Shown here: positions 1-10,740 of the stretch, one piece after another
How positions within the stretch are numbered: the first letter of the stretch is position 1
Layout: the number at the start of each line of letters is the position of its first letter
Assembly: GCA_037447655.1 (NCBI GenBank)
Contig: JBBHKE010003190.1
Span: forward strand, 64,001-113,566
Reading direction: 5' to 3'
DNA length: 49,566 nt
Source: Zygnema cylindricum
Taxonomy: Eukaryota; Streptophyta; Zygnematophyceae; Zygnematales; Zygnemataceae
Notes under the pieces: generated by a model
The model's input: the letters and a program-made list of their open reading frames with translations, nothing else
What the model was told of the DNA's origin: nothing
Database searches by the model: none
Program-made: the position numbers and the translations under genes

Positions 1-388
1 TAGGAATGGAACTTGTTGCTGGAGCAGCAAACTACAGAAGGTCACGGCTCAGTCTACAATGGAGTTGGAATATATGGCAGCCAGTTCTGCCCTCAAAAAA
101 CTTCTATGGGTTAAGGCCACTTTGACGGAACTTGGGTTTATACTAACTGGCCCTCACGTTATCTAGTGTGACAACCAGGCAGCCATTGCTATTTCCTCTA
201 ACCCCAGTCATCATTTCAAGAGCAAACATATGGATGTCAGATTACACTTTGTGAGAGAAAATGTGCTTGCAAGAGTGGTAAAAATGAGTTATTTACTTGA
301 TGAAAAGATGGTGGCTGATATGTTGACTAAAGCTCTTCCAGCTCCTAAGTTGCAGTTTTGCAGAGAATCTATTGGGTTAAGTGAGTAA
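1..388 (+). pseudogene. Copia RNase H C-terminus (element 0)
   Basis: This is the end of a Ty1/copia polyprotein, the RNase H domain that degrades the RNA strand during reverse transcription. The frame is open from base 2 and reads CWSSK, then AQSTMELEYMAASSALKKL, then CDNQAAIA and KSKHMDVRLHFVRE, ending in ADMLTKALP and a TAA at 386-388. These are the usual copia RNase H landmarks. An in-frame TAG at 164-166 falls just before the CDNQ motif, so this copy is inactive. The rest of the element lies upstream of the window. A polypurine tract and an LTR start follow immediately, which confirms the orientation. It is related to, but clearly diverged from, the RNase H of element A1. Confidence 0.9.
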
Positions 389-397
389 GTGAGTCTA

Positions 398-411
398 AAG
401 ACTAAGGGGAG
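398..411 (+). promoter_or_regulatory. Polypurine tract of element 0
   Basis: A purine-rich run ending in AAGGGGAG lies 10 bases after the RNase H stop codon and directly before a TGTTGAAAT LTR start. In LTR retrotransposons this site primes plus-strand DNA synthesis. Confidence 0.75.
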
Positions 412-1022
412 TGTTGAAATTGGAAATCTTTATACTCACTAAATAGAGCTGTGAGGAGAGACCAAGTACTTATAATATTTTTGGTCTAGGTAAAGTTGTA
501 ATACTTACCTCAGTTAGTGTGACAGTAGCAGTAGTACTTTGTGAGTAAAATGTACTTCGGCAGGGACATGCGTCATAACATAAAAAATCATACAAGTTTC
601 ACGAAAAGGCGCCGACATACTTTACCACGCGTCACACATCCGACGAACACTGTTCAAGAATCGGATGGACGGAGACTCAACCAGTTATCTGGGAGAATGA
701 TATTACGACATTTAACGATGATCGTAGATGTGAATCAAGTCAACAGTCGAGATTCACACGGGACCACAAAGTGACTTATCAATTTGTATGACCTCAAGTT
801 GACATGGACCACTTTATCGACAGTTAGCAGGACGCTTGCATTCACCATTGACTAAGCACCTGTACGGGAAACTATTTATATATCTGAAGCACATTAGTTT
901 GTATCGTAGTGAATTAGAATTTAGTGTTCCACTAAGAATATTTTTGTCTAGTAGTCAAATAGGGCTTGGCCGTACTCGCATCAGAATAACGCACTGATTC
1001 GGTACCTTCATGTATAAATTAA
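412..1022 (+). mobile_element. 3-prime LTR of element 0, probably truncated
   Basis: The LTR starts TGTTGAAATTGG right after the polypurine tract. A TATA-like stretch (ATTTATATAT) is near 868. I do not see a terminal CA. At 1023 the sequence changes into a stretch that aligns with the start of the family A LTR, so this LTR appears to be cut by element A1. An alternative reading is one 1668-bp LTR (412-2079) with an internal insertion. The small open frame at 541-774 has no recognisable product. Confidence 0.5.
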
Positions 1023-2079
1023 TGTTTTTTTTTAAAGTATTTTCTAGTTCTGAATAGAAATATAGAAAGAAGCTGAGGCAGTCTACCTCTTACTTCTCTT
1101 TTCAACTCTCAAACTTGTCGTAGTCACTGAGAAGTTGGAGAGGAAGCTAGAGCCATGGCTACCTAGGCTATCCAGAGGTTTATGGGGAAATATAGATATT
1201 AGTTTATTTGCAGCTGGGTTATTTACTAATAGAATTTATGGTTACCCCAGGATTTGATCGTGGTACCTGTCGGACGGTAAGGTGCCGGTAGCCGGTAGCC
1301 TTATGTGTTAAGTCTAGACATAGTGTTACGTATTATAGGGTTTGATAATTAGTTAAACATTAATACGAAGGATAGTTCATTTAAGTGAAACAGTTTTACG
1401 TGAGACATAGATCCAGTAATGTAAAAGTACGGTTTACGGTACAGCTAAAAAATGAATACCGCGCATTTATTACTTTAGCAAAACAAATACCGCCCATGTA
1501 TTTATTACGGCTACGATTTAATGTGAATTTAATCCGACGGCCGGAATTAACGCCGAGATCGCGGAAGAGAATTTCGGTGGTGTGTGGTCATCGCCACATT
1601 AGATGACACGTGGCGAAATTACATTGGATCGTGGTATCTCCCGAGATTACTGCACCGAATGCGAATATGACATGTGTCGATATTTAGGCCATGTCGTACA
1701 ATGTCCGTACAGAAAGTACACCGGCAGCTATACTTTTGTGTACGGAAGTGTACTCTGATTGGCTGCGTACATCAGTAGATAGAGTCTGTGAGAGAGATAG
1801 GACTTAAAAAAATTAGGAGATAGAACCCTCTCTCTTAGAGAGCTTCTGTACAAAAGGTCAACTTTGACCCTGCATAACTTACTGCTCAGGGAAGCAAATT
1901 CAGAGATTCTTTTTGCTATCCACCCAGGGGAGTCTTGCCTTCACAGGGCTGAAGTTGGTCAGAGTTTTTGTCGGCCAGGGTGGCAGTTATTCTTGCTGAA
2001 ACACAAAGGGGTCAGGGTTATCCTAGAGGCTTCTTGGAAGCTATCCACTCTGAGGACTTATGGAGGTCTGAGAGTTTCA
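1023..2079 (+). mobile_element. 5-prime LTR of element A1 (copia family A)
   Basis: The 3-prime boundary is firm: TTTCA at 2079, followed at once by a primer-binding site. The start (TGTT at 1023) is set by alignment with the LTR of A2 at 22759. Shared blocks include TATTTTCTAG, then CTTGT-GTAGTCACTGA, AGCCATGGCT, and GTACACCG followed by CAGTAGATAGA. The length of about 1057 bp compares with 998 bp in A2. The last 157 bp recur at 7573-7730 with roughly nine differences (about 94 percent by eye), which indicates an old insertion. A degenerate antisense tRNA-like patch near 1249-1300 resembles the better one in A2. Confidence 0.7.
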
Positions 2080-2095
2080 GGTTATGGGCCCACCC
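2080..2095 (+). promoter_or_regulatory. Half-tRNA primer-binding site of A1
   Basis: GGTTATGGGCCCACCC follows the LTR directly. Its first 15 bases are the reverse complement of GGTGGGCCCATAACC, the anticodon arm of plant initiator tRNA-Met as I remember it. That is not the tRNA 3-prime end. The same internal, cleaved-tRNA priming is known for Drosophila copia and yeast Ty5. The gag ATG at 2084 lies inside the site. Confidence 0.75.
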
Positions 2096-3502
2096 TTTAG
2101 GGTACCAATCTTTAATGGAACTCGCTTCATATACTGGGAAAGTATGATGATAGGAGCTCTATGCGTTAAAAGGTTTTGGAGGATAGTGAGTGGACGATTG
2201 GGGCGTCCATCAAGTCTTGGAATTCCTCCAGGGTTTGAAGGAAGCAAATTCACAAAGAAAGGAGATCCATCTTCAACGGAGGAGATAAAGGAAGGAGAGG
2301 TGGTTGACAAAAGAGCGGAGAAGGAGACGACCACACCAATAGCAACTGGTTCAGCATTCACGTCACCTATTCCGAGGAACGAGGAGAATGATACTTTAAC
2401 GTTGGATTTCAACAATATGGCGGCAAAACACTTCATCCTACGCCATCTTACTCAAGGACTTGCATGTCCTCATTTGCAGGTAGAAACGGCATCCGATCTG
2501 TGGATGGCTGTCATAGAGATGTACCGAAGTGGTACGATTCAGCAACAACAGTTGGCTGATCAGAAAGTTAAGGAATATGTATACAAAAGGGGGAAAATGT
2601 TGGATTTTTCCAATGAGCTTGCTACACTCTTCATGGAGCTAGAGAGTGCGGGAAAAGATTTTAGTGAAAAAGAAAAGGTTAACTATTTACTGATAAAGTT
2701 ACCCGATGAGTTTGAGAACATAGTCAACCGTGTGCAGGACTTACCGGACTAAAGGTGGATATGGAACTCAGTGGTAGGGATGATTCTCGTTCGGGAGAAT
2801 ACGATTGAGATCCGAACGGGAGGAAAGAGTGGCCAAGCCTTGGCAACTTTGACCGATTGGAGGAACAAGAATTCTCGGAAACCGTTCAAAAGCTATGGGG
2901 GAAGGGAGCAGAAAAATCAGGCGGACGAGTTCGGACCAAGGGCTCCCAAAGGTTTATGTCATTTTTGTAAGAAACCGGGGCACTATATGGCAGAGTGCAC
3001 TAAGCTAACCGAGCTTCGGTTAAAGGAGGGGCAGACCGGTGGTACCTCGAGAGGAAAGAAAAAGGCCCTTGTGACACAGGTACATGAGGCGGAATCCGAG
3101 GACGAGGACGATGAGCTCTTTTTGGATGAGGAGTTGGAGGCGAAAAACGAGGTCGAAATTCCACGAAGGCAAAAATGTGCTTACGGTGAATTAAAAGGTG
3201 AAGCAGGCTGGATTATAGATTCAGGTGCCTCCATGCACATGTGTAAGGATAGCCACCTGTTCACTAAGATAAGTAATATTCCCACCGTAGAGATAGAGTA
3301 CGGGGATGGGAGGATAGTCACCACTACTCTTGTAGGATCGATATATCTGAAAGTGTTAGTAGAAGAAAAGACATCCATAGTAACATTCTCCGATGTATTG
3401 TTTATTCCCGAGCTGAACAAAAACCTCATCTCTACATCTGTATTAGATGATAATGGTTTTTTTACTATCACTAGGGAAGGAGTCTTTACTGCTAGTTTTG
3501 AG
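2084..3502 (+). pseudogene. Copia gag-protease of element A1, interrupted
   Basis: This frame encodes the gag shell protein and then the aspartic protease. It starts at the ATG inside the primer-binding site (MGPPFRVPIFNGTRF), the same start as in A2 (MGPP...VPTFNG). Gag has the UBN2-like motif KLPDEFENIV near residue 205 and a CCHC zinc knuckle, CHFCKKPGHYMAEC, starting at base 2957. Protease has GWIIDSGASMHMC near 3209, so the catalytic Asp-Ser-Gly is intact. The frame is open from 2084 to the nested LTR except for one TAA at 2750-2752. It stops in the spacer before integrase, where a solo LTR is inserted at 3503. It is the best-preserved coding stretch in family A. Confidence 0.88.
3498..3502. 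repeat. Target-site duplication, left copy
   Basis: TTGAG before the nested LTR matches TTGAG at 4869-4873 after it. This is the 5-bp duplication expected for copia or gypsy integration. Confidence 0.85.
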
Positions 3503-4868
3503 TGTTGTTTTTGAAGATTTAGTTTCGTGCGTACATGAAATTTGGTGCGCACGCGACGTTTCGTGCGTATACATCTACGTGATATACTGTGGTGGTTCGA
3601 AAGGATTTATGTATTGGGGGGTAATTGTACGAATGAATTTAAAGTGACGTAAATTACAAAATTGAGTGACGCGAAGAAGCGTACGAATAATACGGAATAC
3701 AAAAGTGAAATGGACGGCGGATCGCGAAACGATCCGATGTATGATATTCGAAGTATGTAAAATCGTAAAATGGTACGTCGCACGTACGAAACATAATGCG
3801 ACAGATGAAATTTATTACATGGGACGCCGCCGGTACGGAGCGTCGTATTTGACAGGTGTACTTTAAGTTGTCGCTTATTGCGACATGCATTTATCGAAAA
3901 TGACGTGTACCTTAAATACGACAAGGCGCATTTATGACGAAGTACGTGATTTCGGTACGGACAGGATTTGGATCGTACGACTTGATTTCGGCAAGTTGTT
4001 CGAGGTACACGTGGAGGGCGGACGACGTCCGCCGATATTTTTAAGGGACCACATTGTTTTTTATGACACATTATCTAGTGGACCGTACATATGAGATGTC
4101 GGTTCACTACGTGGACTTATCGACAAGTGACTAAGCAAGTTGTCACTTATGACCCGGATTTGTGGATGCGTCGGTGTAAATATTTGGAGTAACATTGTTT
4201 TGTCTTTTACATCATTATAAATTAGTGTTGATTATGATGTTTATTTTTAAGTGATCAATTAGGGTTTTGATAGTGTAATTTGTGTGTGTACGATGTCGTA
4301 TTTGCAGACAAGTGTACGCTTACGATTGCTTGACTTTCAGGTGTACGCTTACGATTAGTTTGATTTAATGACAGTTACGTAATTTACGTTGGTTATTTTG
4401 ACACTTAGTGATTTGTTAACAGCTCACAAGTGTATATATAGATTTGAGCTTCATTAGAATAATAATCAATGCTGGTTAGTAAAGTGGGGACCGAAGATGT
4501 AGTATTTTAGGGTTGTCGATTAGGTCATTCACTTTGAATGATATAATGATTATTTAATTATACTTTGATTATACTTTTGTTTATGTGAAATGCATTTGTT
4601 TGTTATTATTTATTTATGTTATTTTATATATGTTTGATATGCACTGTTTATGCATTTGTCCTAAGGTTTGCTTATGTTGATTATTCCATCAAACCTTAGA
4701 TGATGTCATAGGGTTTATTTATGTTGATTATTTCATGAAACCCTAAATGTTGTTGTATGTTAAATGGAGGATGCATTTCAAATGATTATTCATTGGCCTA
4801 GCTTCTCTTAGCTTTTTGCATGATAGTTTGGGTTGCTTCTGCGGTCTATTTTAGACCAAAGAACAACA
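3503..4868. mobile_element. Solo LTR nested in element A1
   Basis: The 1366-bp sequence begins TGTTGTT and ends AACAACA, a perfect 7-bp terminal inverted repeat with canonical TG and CA ends. It is flanked by TTGAG duplications. Across the insertion the A1 reading frame resumes in phase and matches A2 (motif EVYF or DVYF, then GS-MF), which independently fixes the borders. A TATATATAG near 4432 could be a plus-strand promoter. No internal domain is present, so the element has recombined to a solo LTR. I do not recognise its parent family. Open frames inside it (such as 3607-4071 minus) look like chance. Confidence 0.88.
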
Positions 4869-4873
4869 TTGAG
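4869..4873. repeat. Target-site duplication, right copy
   Basis: TTGAG here is the partner of 3498-3502, on the right side of the solo LTR. Confidence 0.85.
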
Positions 4874-6330
4874 GAGGATGTCTATTTCATTGCTGAGAAA
4901 GGTAGCCATGGGATGTTTAGGCTGGTTTTAAGTAATGAAACAAAGAAACTTTATTATGCTGGTGTTCATGATATTTTGATGTGGCATAAGAGGCTTGGGC
5001 ATATGAATCTAGATAAGTTAAGAAAGATGAAAAAGATATGAGTGGTGGAAGGGATTAAGTTCAGTGAGAGTGATAATATAAGTGATTGTAGTTGATGTGC
5101 TCAAGGTATAGCACACAGATTACCCTTTCCTAAAATAACCACCTATAAGGGTGAAAAAATTCTAGATCTAGTACACACAGATATTTGGGGACCGGCTAAA
5201 GTGCCCTCACCGGGGGGGGAAGAGATTTATGATGACTATCACTGATGATTGGTCTCGGTATTCTCGGGTGTATTTTTTGAAAAATAAGTCTGAAGCTCAC
5301 GATTGTTTTAGACAATATAAAGCATGGAGTGAAAAACTCCATGAAACTCCAATCAACAAAGTAAGGAGTGACAATGGTGGGGAGTATACTTCTAACCAGT
5401 TTGAGGATTTTCCGAGGGAAGATGGAATCCAACACCAAAAGATATTTCCAGAAAAACCCAGAACAGAATGGGGTAGCTGCATGGTTCAATAGAACACTAA
5501 GTGATAGTGCTAGAAGTATGTTATCAGATAAAAAGATAGGAAAAAGGTTTTGGGCAGAAGCAATGAACTGTGCTAATTTCCTCAAAAATAGAGTTCTTAC
5601 TTCAGCTATAAAAGATCAAACACCTTATGAGGGATGGACAGGCCGGAAACCAGAAATATCTCACTTAAAGGTTTTCGGTAGTCAAGTATTCAGTCTAGTT
5701 ACAGATCGGTCTAATTGGAAGCTAGATCCTAAAGGAAAACCGGGATACTTATTAGGATATGATGAGGATGTTAAAAGATATAAAGTGTATGATGTAAAAA
5801 GGGAAGATATAATCTTAGTAAAGCATCTAGTAGTTGTGGATGAAGGAAAGTCTGTGGATCCTTTCAAGTATACAAAGTCAGTAAAAATCAGATTTGAGTC
5901 AGAAAATTTTGATGACTTTGAGAACCTAACTATCCTGGTTTTAGAGAAGATGACATTCTTCCAGGTAAAAATCAGACCAAAAAGGACTCGGCTGTGGAAA
6001 ATCCAGTAACAACTCTACTCGAAGCGGAAGAAGTGGTGGAAATTGATTCGAAATCAAGGGATAGGGGAGAAGCCGAGATTAATCGAAAGAATCCACGAGA
6101 ACCATCTATTCCGGCCTCATATTTTAAAGGAGGAAGGACAAGTAGCAAAAGGTTGCAAGAAAAACTGGTTAACAACAAGGTAACAAAACTATCTCATCAA
6201 GATGAACCTCAGACTTATGGAGAGGCGATGACTTGTCTAGAAAGAAACCGATGGAAGACAACCATCAATGAGGAGATGGTCTCAATTATGGCAGCCGATA
6301 TTTCGGAGCAAGTGGATTGTCCACCTAACT
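4874..6330 (+). pseudogene. Copia integrase region of element A1
   Basis: This stretch continues the A1 polyprotein after the nested LTR. The integrase zinc-binding region reads WHKRLGHMNLDKL near 4981. A TGA at 5039-5041 and another stop in CS*CAQG follow it. The first catalytic Asp is in HTDIWG (GAT 5180-5182) and the second in RSDNGGEYTS (GAC 5370-5372). The expected catalytic Glu in the QNGVAER motif is replaced: bases 5473-5484 read VAAW, with GCA at 5479-5481 where A2 has GAG. Frames shift near a G-run at 5212-5219 and again near 5450. The C-terminal part carries KVFGSQVF and GYDEDVKRYKVYD, then the connector to RT. Catalytically dead. Confidence 0.87.
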
Positions 6331-7572
6331 GAAAACTAATCGGTTGTAAGTGGATTTTCAAATTAAAACCGAATCCAGATAACATAATCGAGCGCTACAA
6401 GGCCTGATTAGTGGCAAAGGGATTTACACAAAAGGAGGGAATTGACTACGAGGAAACCTTTGCCCTGGTCGTCAGATTTCCCTCCGTCCGCATACTTCTC
6501 AGCCTGGCAGCAACTGAAGACATGGAAGTGCACCTGATGGACATCAAGACAACCTTTTTGCATGGAGAATTGGAAGAGGAGATCTTCATGCGACAACCTG
6601 AAGGGTTTGTGGAGGAAGGAGAGGAGAGTAAGGTATGCCGGCTGATTAAATCTCTTTATGGTTTGAAATAGGCGCCTCGACAATGGAATAAGAAGCTTGA
6701 TGAGTTTCCTACCGGTCAGGGATATATCTGGATCAGCTCAAATCCCTCAATCTATGTTTCGAAGATGAGGAATGTTTTATATTTATTGCAATTTATGTTG
6801 ATGATTTGCTTGTTTTAAGTAAATCAATGGAAAAAATTAATAATCTGAAAACCGATCTTAAGGGGAGATTTGAAATGAACGATATAGGGGAAGCAAAATA
6901 TATTTTGGGAATTCAAGTTGAAAGAGATCGAAAAAGAAAGATTATAAGATTGACTCAAAAGGAAGCAATAGGGAACATGCTTGAAAAATTTCAGATGGAT
7001 AAAGCTAATAGTTGTACAACTCCAATGGAGTTGAAGAAGGGAAGCGAGGGGAGTGAGGAAGAAGGAGTCATAGTCTTAGACGAGGAATTATCTCCTGAAG
7101 AACATAAGTTCATGCACACTATTCCTTACAGGCAAGTAGTGGGAAGTCTAATCTATTTTATGAATTGTACCCGGCCGGATTTAGCTGCAGCTGTAGGAGA
7201 GCTGAGTAGAAGTCTAAATGCTCCCACTAAGAGGGATTGGGAGGAAGCTAAGAGAGTCCTTAGATATTTGATAAGAACTAGGGATCTATGGTTGCATCGG
7301 GGTGGGGAGAACACATATATCACTACTTGGAGTGATGCGAGTTATAGTGATGCTCCGATGAGGAGATGCACTTCTGGATATGTATTATATGTGGGTGATG
7401 GGGCTTGCTGTTGGAGTAGCAAACAACAAATTTTTTCTGCTCAGTCCACCATGAAGACTGAGTATATGGCCTCTTGCTCTGCTCTAAAAGAATTGATGTG
7501 GGTCAAGTCTTTGCTTGGTGAGCTTGGTCACCTTAAGAATGGTGTGCAAATTTTTTTTTGTGATTGCTATTG
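6331..7572 (+). pseudogene. Copia RT-RNase H of element A1
   Basis: Reverse transcriptase begins with a degraded copia signature (CKWIFKLKPN), then AKGFTQKEGIDYEETFALVV, MDIKTTFLHGELEEEI and RLIKSLYGLK. A TAG at 6669-6671 follows. The polymerase core YVDD is intact at 6794-6805, although frames shift between 6720 and 6790. Then come GEAKYILGIQ, YRQVVGSLIYFMNCTRPDL and RNase H motifs SDASYSD, CCWSSKQQ and AQSTMKTEYMA. The frame ends at FFCDCY near 7572. The expected CDNQ block and the RNase H C-terminus are deleted, and LTR sequence follows directly. Confidence 0.88.
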
Positions 7573-7730
7573 ACTCAGGGGAGTCTTGCCTTCACAGGGG
7601 TGAAGTTGGTCAGTGTTTTTGTCTGCCAGGGTGGCAGTTATTTTTGCTAAAACACAAAGGGGTCAGGGTTATCCTAGAGGCTTCTTGGAAGCTGTCCACT
7701 CTGAGGACTTATGAAGGTCTTAGAGTTTCA
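7573..7730 (+). mobile_element. Last 157 bp of a family A LTR (3-prime LTR remnant of A1)
   Basis: This nearly duplicates 1923-2079, from CAGGGGAGTCTTGCCTTCAC to GAGTTTCA, at about 94 percent identity by eye. It is fused to the broken RNase H, so the polypurine tract and the first part of the 3-prime LTR are missing in this orientation. Confidence 0.85.
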
Positions 7731-8283
7731 CACGTATCACCAGGTCACGCCACGTCCGTAAATAACCAAAGTGACCATTCCGGGACCTCGGCGATGATTA
7801 GCGCTGTCGGATGAAGATTGGATTTTGATATTCGGCGTTGAAATAAATGTCTGATTCATTTGTTTCGTGCGGCGAAATTGATGCACGGACAAAATCAGAA
7901 CATGTTTCCAATGTTCACTCCCTCGTAGTTCTGTTAATCGGACTAATGTTCATATAAATGTTTAAATAAATATTGTACCCCATGTACTATAACGAACTTC
8001 TACGACCGACGGGTTAGTGCTGACGGCTACGCCTTGCTCTGCCGGTCGGAGGTTCTATCTTGCCAAACTCAACCTTTTGTTGCGAGTTACTTATGTCACT
8101 CTTTAGTCATGCCTTTGGAGCTAAGGCAGCCATGGCTCAACCACCCTCTCTTACCTTCAGTGACTACAACAAGTATGGGAGCTAGAGAGAGGAGGTGGAG
8201 GCAGGCCGTCTGCACTTTTCTTATCCTATTTTGCTGATCTATTTAGACCTAGAAAATAACGTATAAATCTATTATTTTCAACA
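7731..8283 (-). mobile_element. Inverted 5-prime portion of a family A LTR
   Basis: Read on the minus strand from 8283, this begins TGTTGAAAATAATAG and aligns with the first 550 or so bases of the A2 LTR (22759-23305). Shared blocks are TATTTTCTAGGTCT, ACTTGTTGTAGTCACTGAAG, AGCCATGGCTGCC, the tRNA-like patch, CGAAACAAATGAA, and GTCACTTTGG...GACGTGGC. It abuts the plus-oriented LTR end at 7730/7731. The middle of the LTR is missing. This is an inverted fusion inside or beside the A1 3-prime LTR. Confidence 0.75.
8007..8073 (+). other. tRNA-like sequence inside family A LTR
   Basis: GACGGGTTAGTGCTGACGGC, then TACGCC and GGTCGGAGGTTCTATC, is about 80 percent identical by eye to the minus-strand patch at 22978-23041. 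It preserves the spacing of a tRNA D arm and T arm but is more eroded. It is antisense with respect to its LTR, as in A2. Confidence 0.4.
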
Positions 8284-10148
8284 ACCTCTTGAGTTTTGGC
8301 TGTATGTGGAGTCCTTTGAAGTGGATCATTAGGGAAGACATTCTTGACATTGAGGTGAATATTCCTTCCATCACATCCAATCTGTCCCAATTTGTCAGTT
8401 TTGGTTAGCAATGCATTTTTGTATCTTTTGACTTTGTAAGTCTCAACCTTCGGTTTTTCTCATGCTTTGACAGGTTTGAATTTCACGCGATCTTTGGAGT
8501 CGCCTATGGGTGTTCTCCTCAAATCTGCTCCCATTGGCTTTGAACTCCCTCCTAACACTAGGTAAGGTTTCTCCCTTCTTCGGTGACTTTGTTCTGCTTC
8601 TATTGCATGCTGCTCACACATTGTAAGCTGGAGTGTTTTGTAAGGTCCTCACTGATGTGATAGACAAGCATTGATTTCAGAATCTGGTTTGTGCCTTCGT
8701 TAATGACTAGGTCCTTGCTATTTTTTGACAATTCCCCCTTTTCTCTCGAACTTGCAAAATTTGCCTTCTTCATAGCGGTAGGAGTTTTTCTTGGAGGTGG
8801 TACTCCTTTGATTTCGTTTTTTTTTTGTTTTTTTTGGAGTGGACTTGGCCTTCGGCCAATCTTTCGTTTTTTCCCTTTTACACTGGAGGCATGGTAAGTT
8901 CTTTTCCATCATCTCCCCTTCAACTAAAAACACTCCTGCATTACTTGACTCGACATGTGAATGTTCTCTAGTTTTGATTTCAGTATTTTTCATTTTTGTG
9001 ATGAATGTTTCTTGCACATTTGTGTTCGAAATATTTATTTGCAAGATTACCTTCTCTAAGCCTTTGTTCATTTTTGTTGCAGATTGAACTCCCTTCATTC
9101 ATGGTTCTTTGATTTTTGACCCTTCGGTAGTAAAGTGAGCGCCTTCGTTGGAGATGGTGAGCTGAGGGGTTTTTTTGTGGGGCCGACTCATTGGGCGTCT
9201 TTTGGAATATTTTTCACGGTGTGAGCTCCTCTTGGTGAGTCCTCTCTTGTACCTGTGTGACTCCCACTACTGCTAGAGGCAGTTTGATCTTTGATTTCTC
9301 GATGCTATATTTTGATGTTTCTTTTTCTATCTCCGTTTAGTCCTTGCACTAACCCACTTACCTCTAGATTTTTGTGATTTCTTTTCCTGTACTTTTCTCT
9401 CATTTTTTGGCCTCCTCTTTGTTTCCTCTACCTTGAATTTGATGGATTTGACCTTCATGAATTCTATCTTGCACGTTGACCTTGCTGTCCTCTCTACCTT
9501 GGTGCATATAAACGTTAAATGAATTCATATGACCGCTTGTAGCCCAATGGCTACCTCTAACATCATTACTCCTCATGTGCCTCCGATTGGATTTGAATCT
9601 TTCTACTTGGTGAGTCATTTGACCTCTATCAATGAGAGTTTTGATCCTTTTTTTTTCGGTTAGTGAATCTTGTCTACGTATCTCCAATGCCTCTGTAGAA
9701 ACGCGCTTTCTATCTTGATTTACGATCTGGCTTTTGACTTTTTGTTCAAAAACACATGACTTCCTACATGTCATGTTCACCCAACCACTAAGAGTCTTTC
9801 TGATGTTTTCTGTTTTACTAACTTTTGTTCTTGTTTTGTTGCTTCGTTTCTCTATGACTGAGAGGTTTCTCCATTAACAGACCTTAGATTTTTTTCCGGA
9901 ATCTTTTGACGTTGGTGGTGAAGACATAGACGGCTCGATCTGGTTTTCGAATGCATGGGGCCATCTTTACCACTTGATGGCGAAGGCTCTTTGATAAGTA
10001 TTCCCTTCCTTTTATCCACGCCTCTCTCCTCGCGCTCTTTCTTTGCTTGTCATTGTGAAATGATACTCGTGTGACCACGCTTTCGTTGTGGTTTTCATAA
10101 TCGGCCATTTTTTTTGTGTAGACTGTCGCTCTGATTTTTTGCCATTTG

Positions 10149-10350
10149 TTTGCAGATTTCGCATATCCCTCTGTTCGTCTCTTTAGAAGTTGTCACCCTC
10201 TACAATGTTGATGTTTTTTGTCATCTGTTTGCAGATTTCGCATATCCGTCTGTTTGTCTCTTTAGAAGTTGTCACCCTCTACAATGTTGATGCTGCGGCT
10301 TGTTCGTCTCTTTAGAAGTTGTCACCCTCTACAATGTTGATGCTGCGGCT
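10149..10350. repeat. Minisatellite with 79-bp and 50-bp units
   Basis: TTTGCAGATTTCGCATATCC starts at 10149 and again at 10228, a 79-bp period. The last 50 bp of that unit, from TGTTTGTCTCTTTAGAAGTT at 10251, repeats at 10301. The units are nearly identical, so the expansion is recent relative to the surrounding decay. Confidence 0.85.
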
Positions 10351-10680
10351 TTGCTTCAGATCTGCGACAGGTCCTCCGATCTTTGCATTCTTGTTGCTGT
10401 GAGCCATAATGCTTAACTTTCCAGCAAACCCATCCAACCCATCCTCACTTTCCTCACTAGGTGTGAGTTCGATTGTTCTGATTTGGTTTCTGTTGTTACG
10501 TTTGTAGTCTTTGGTTTCGGTCTAATCTCTTTGTTGTGTGGGCGAGTTGTACTGGTCACTTTCTTCCCGCTTGCTTAGATTTTATGTGACACTCTGACTA
10601 CCTCCTCACCTTCGATGTTCGATGCATGCCTTGAAGAGATGCTCCTCTTTTTCACTTTGGAGGAAACTCTTTTGTCTGTC

Positions 10681-10740
10681 ACCCTTTTGACTTTTGACTT
10701 CGTCTTCTCCACCCTTTTGACTTTTGACTTCGTCTTCTCC
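10681..10740 (-). repeat. Perfect 30-bp tandem duplication, in frame
   Basis: Bases 10681-10710 and 10711-10740 are identical. On the minus strand each unit encodes GGEDEVKSQK. Because 30 is a multiple of three, the frame is kept, which fits a coding history on this strand. Confidence 0.9.

Noticed and set aside
1018-1022. Target-site duplication for A1 (ATTAA)
   Set aside because: No matching five bases are found after 7730 or after 8283; the A1 right end is rearranged.
2077-2436. 119-codon minus-strand open frame
   Set aside because: Antisense shadow of the A1 gag frame, which has clear family motifs and a matching copy in A2.
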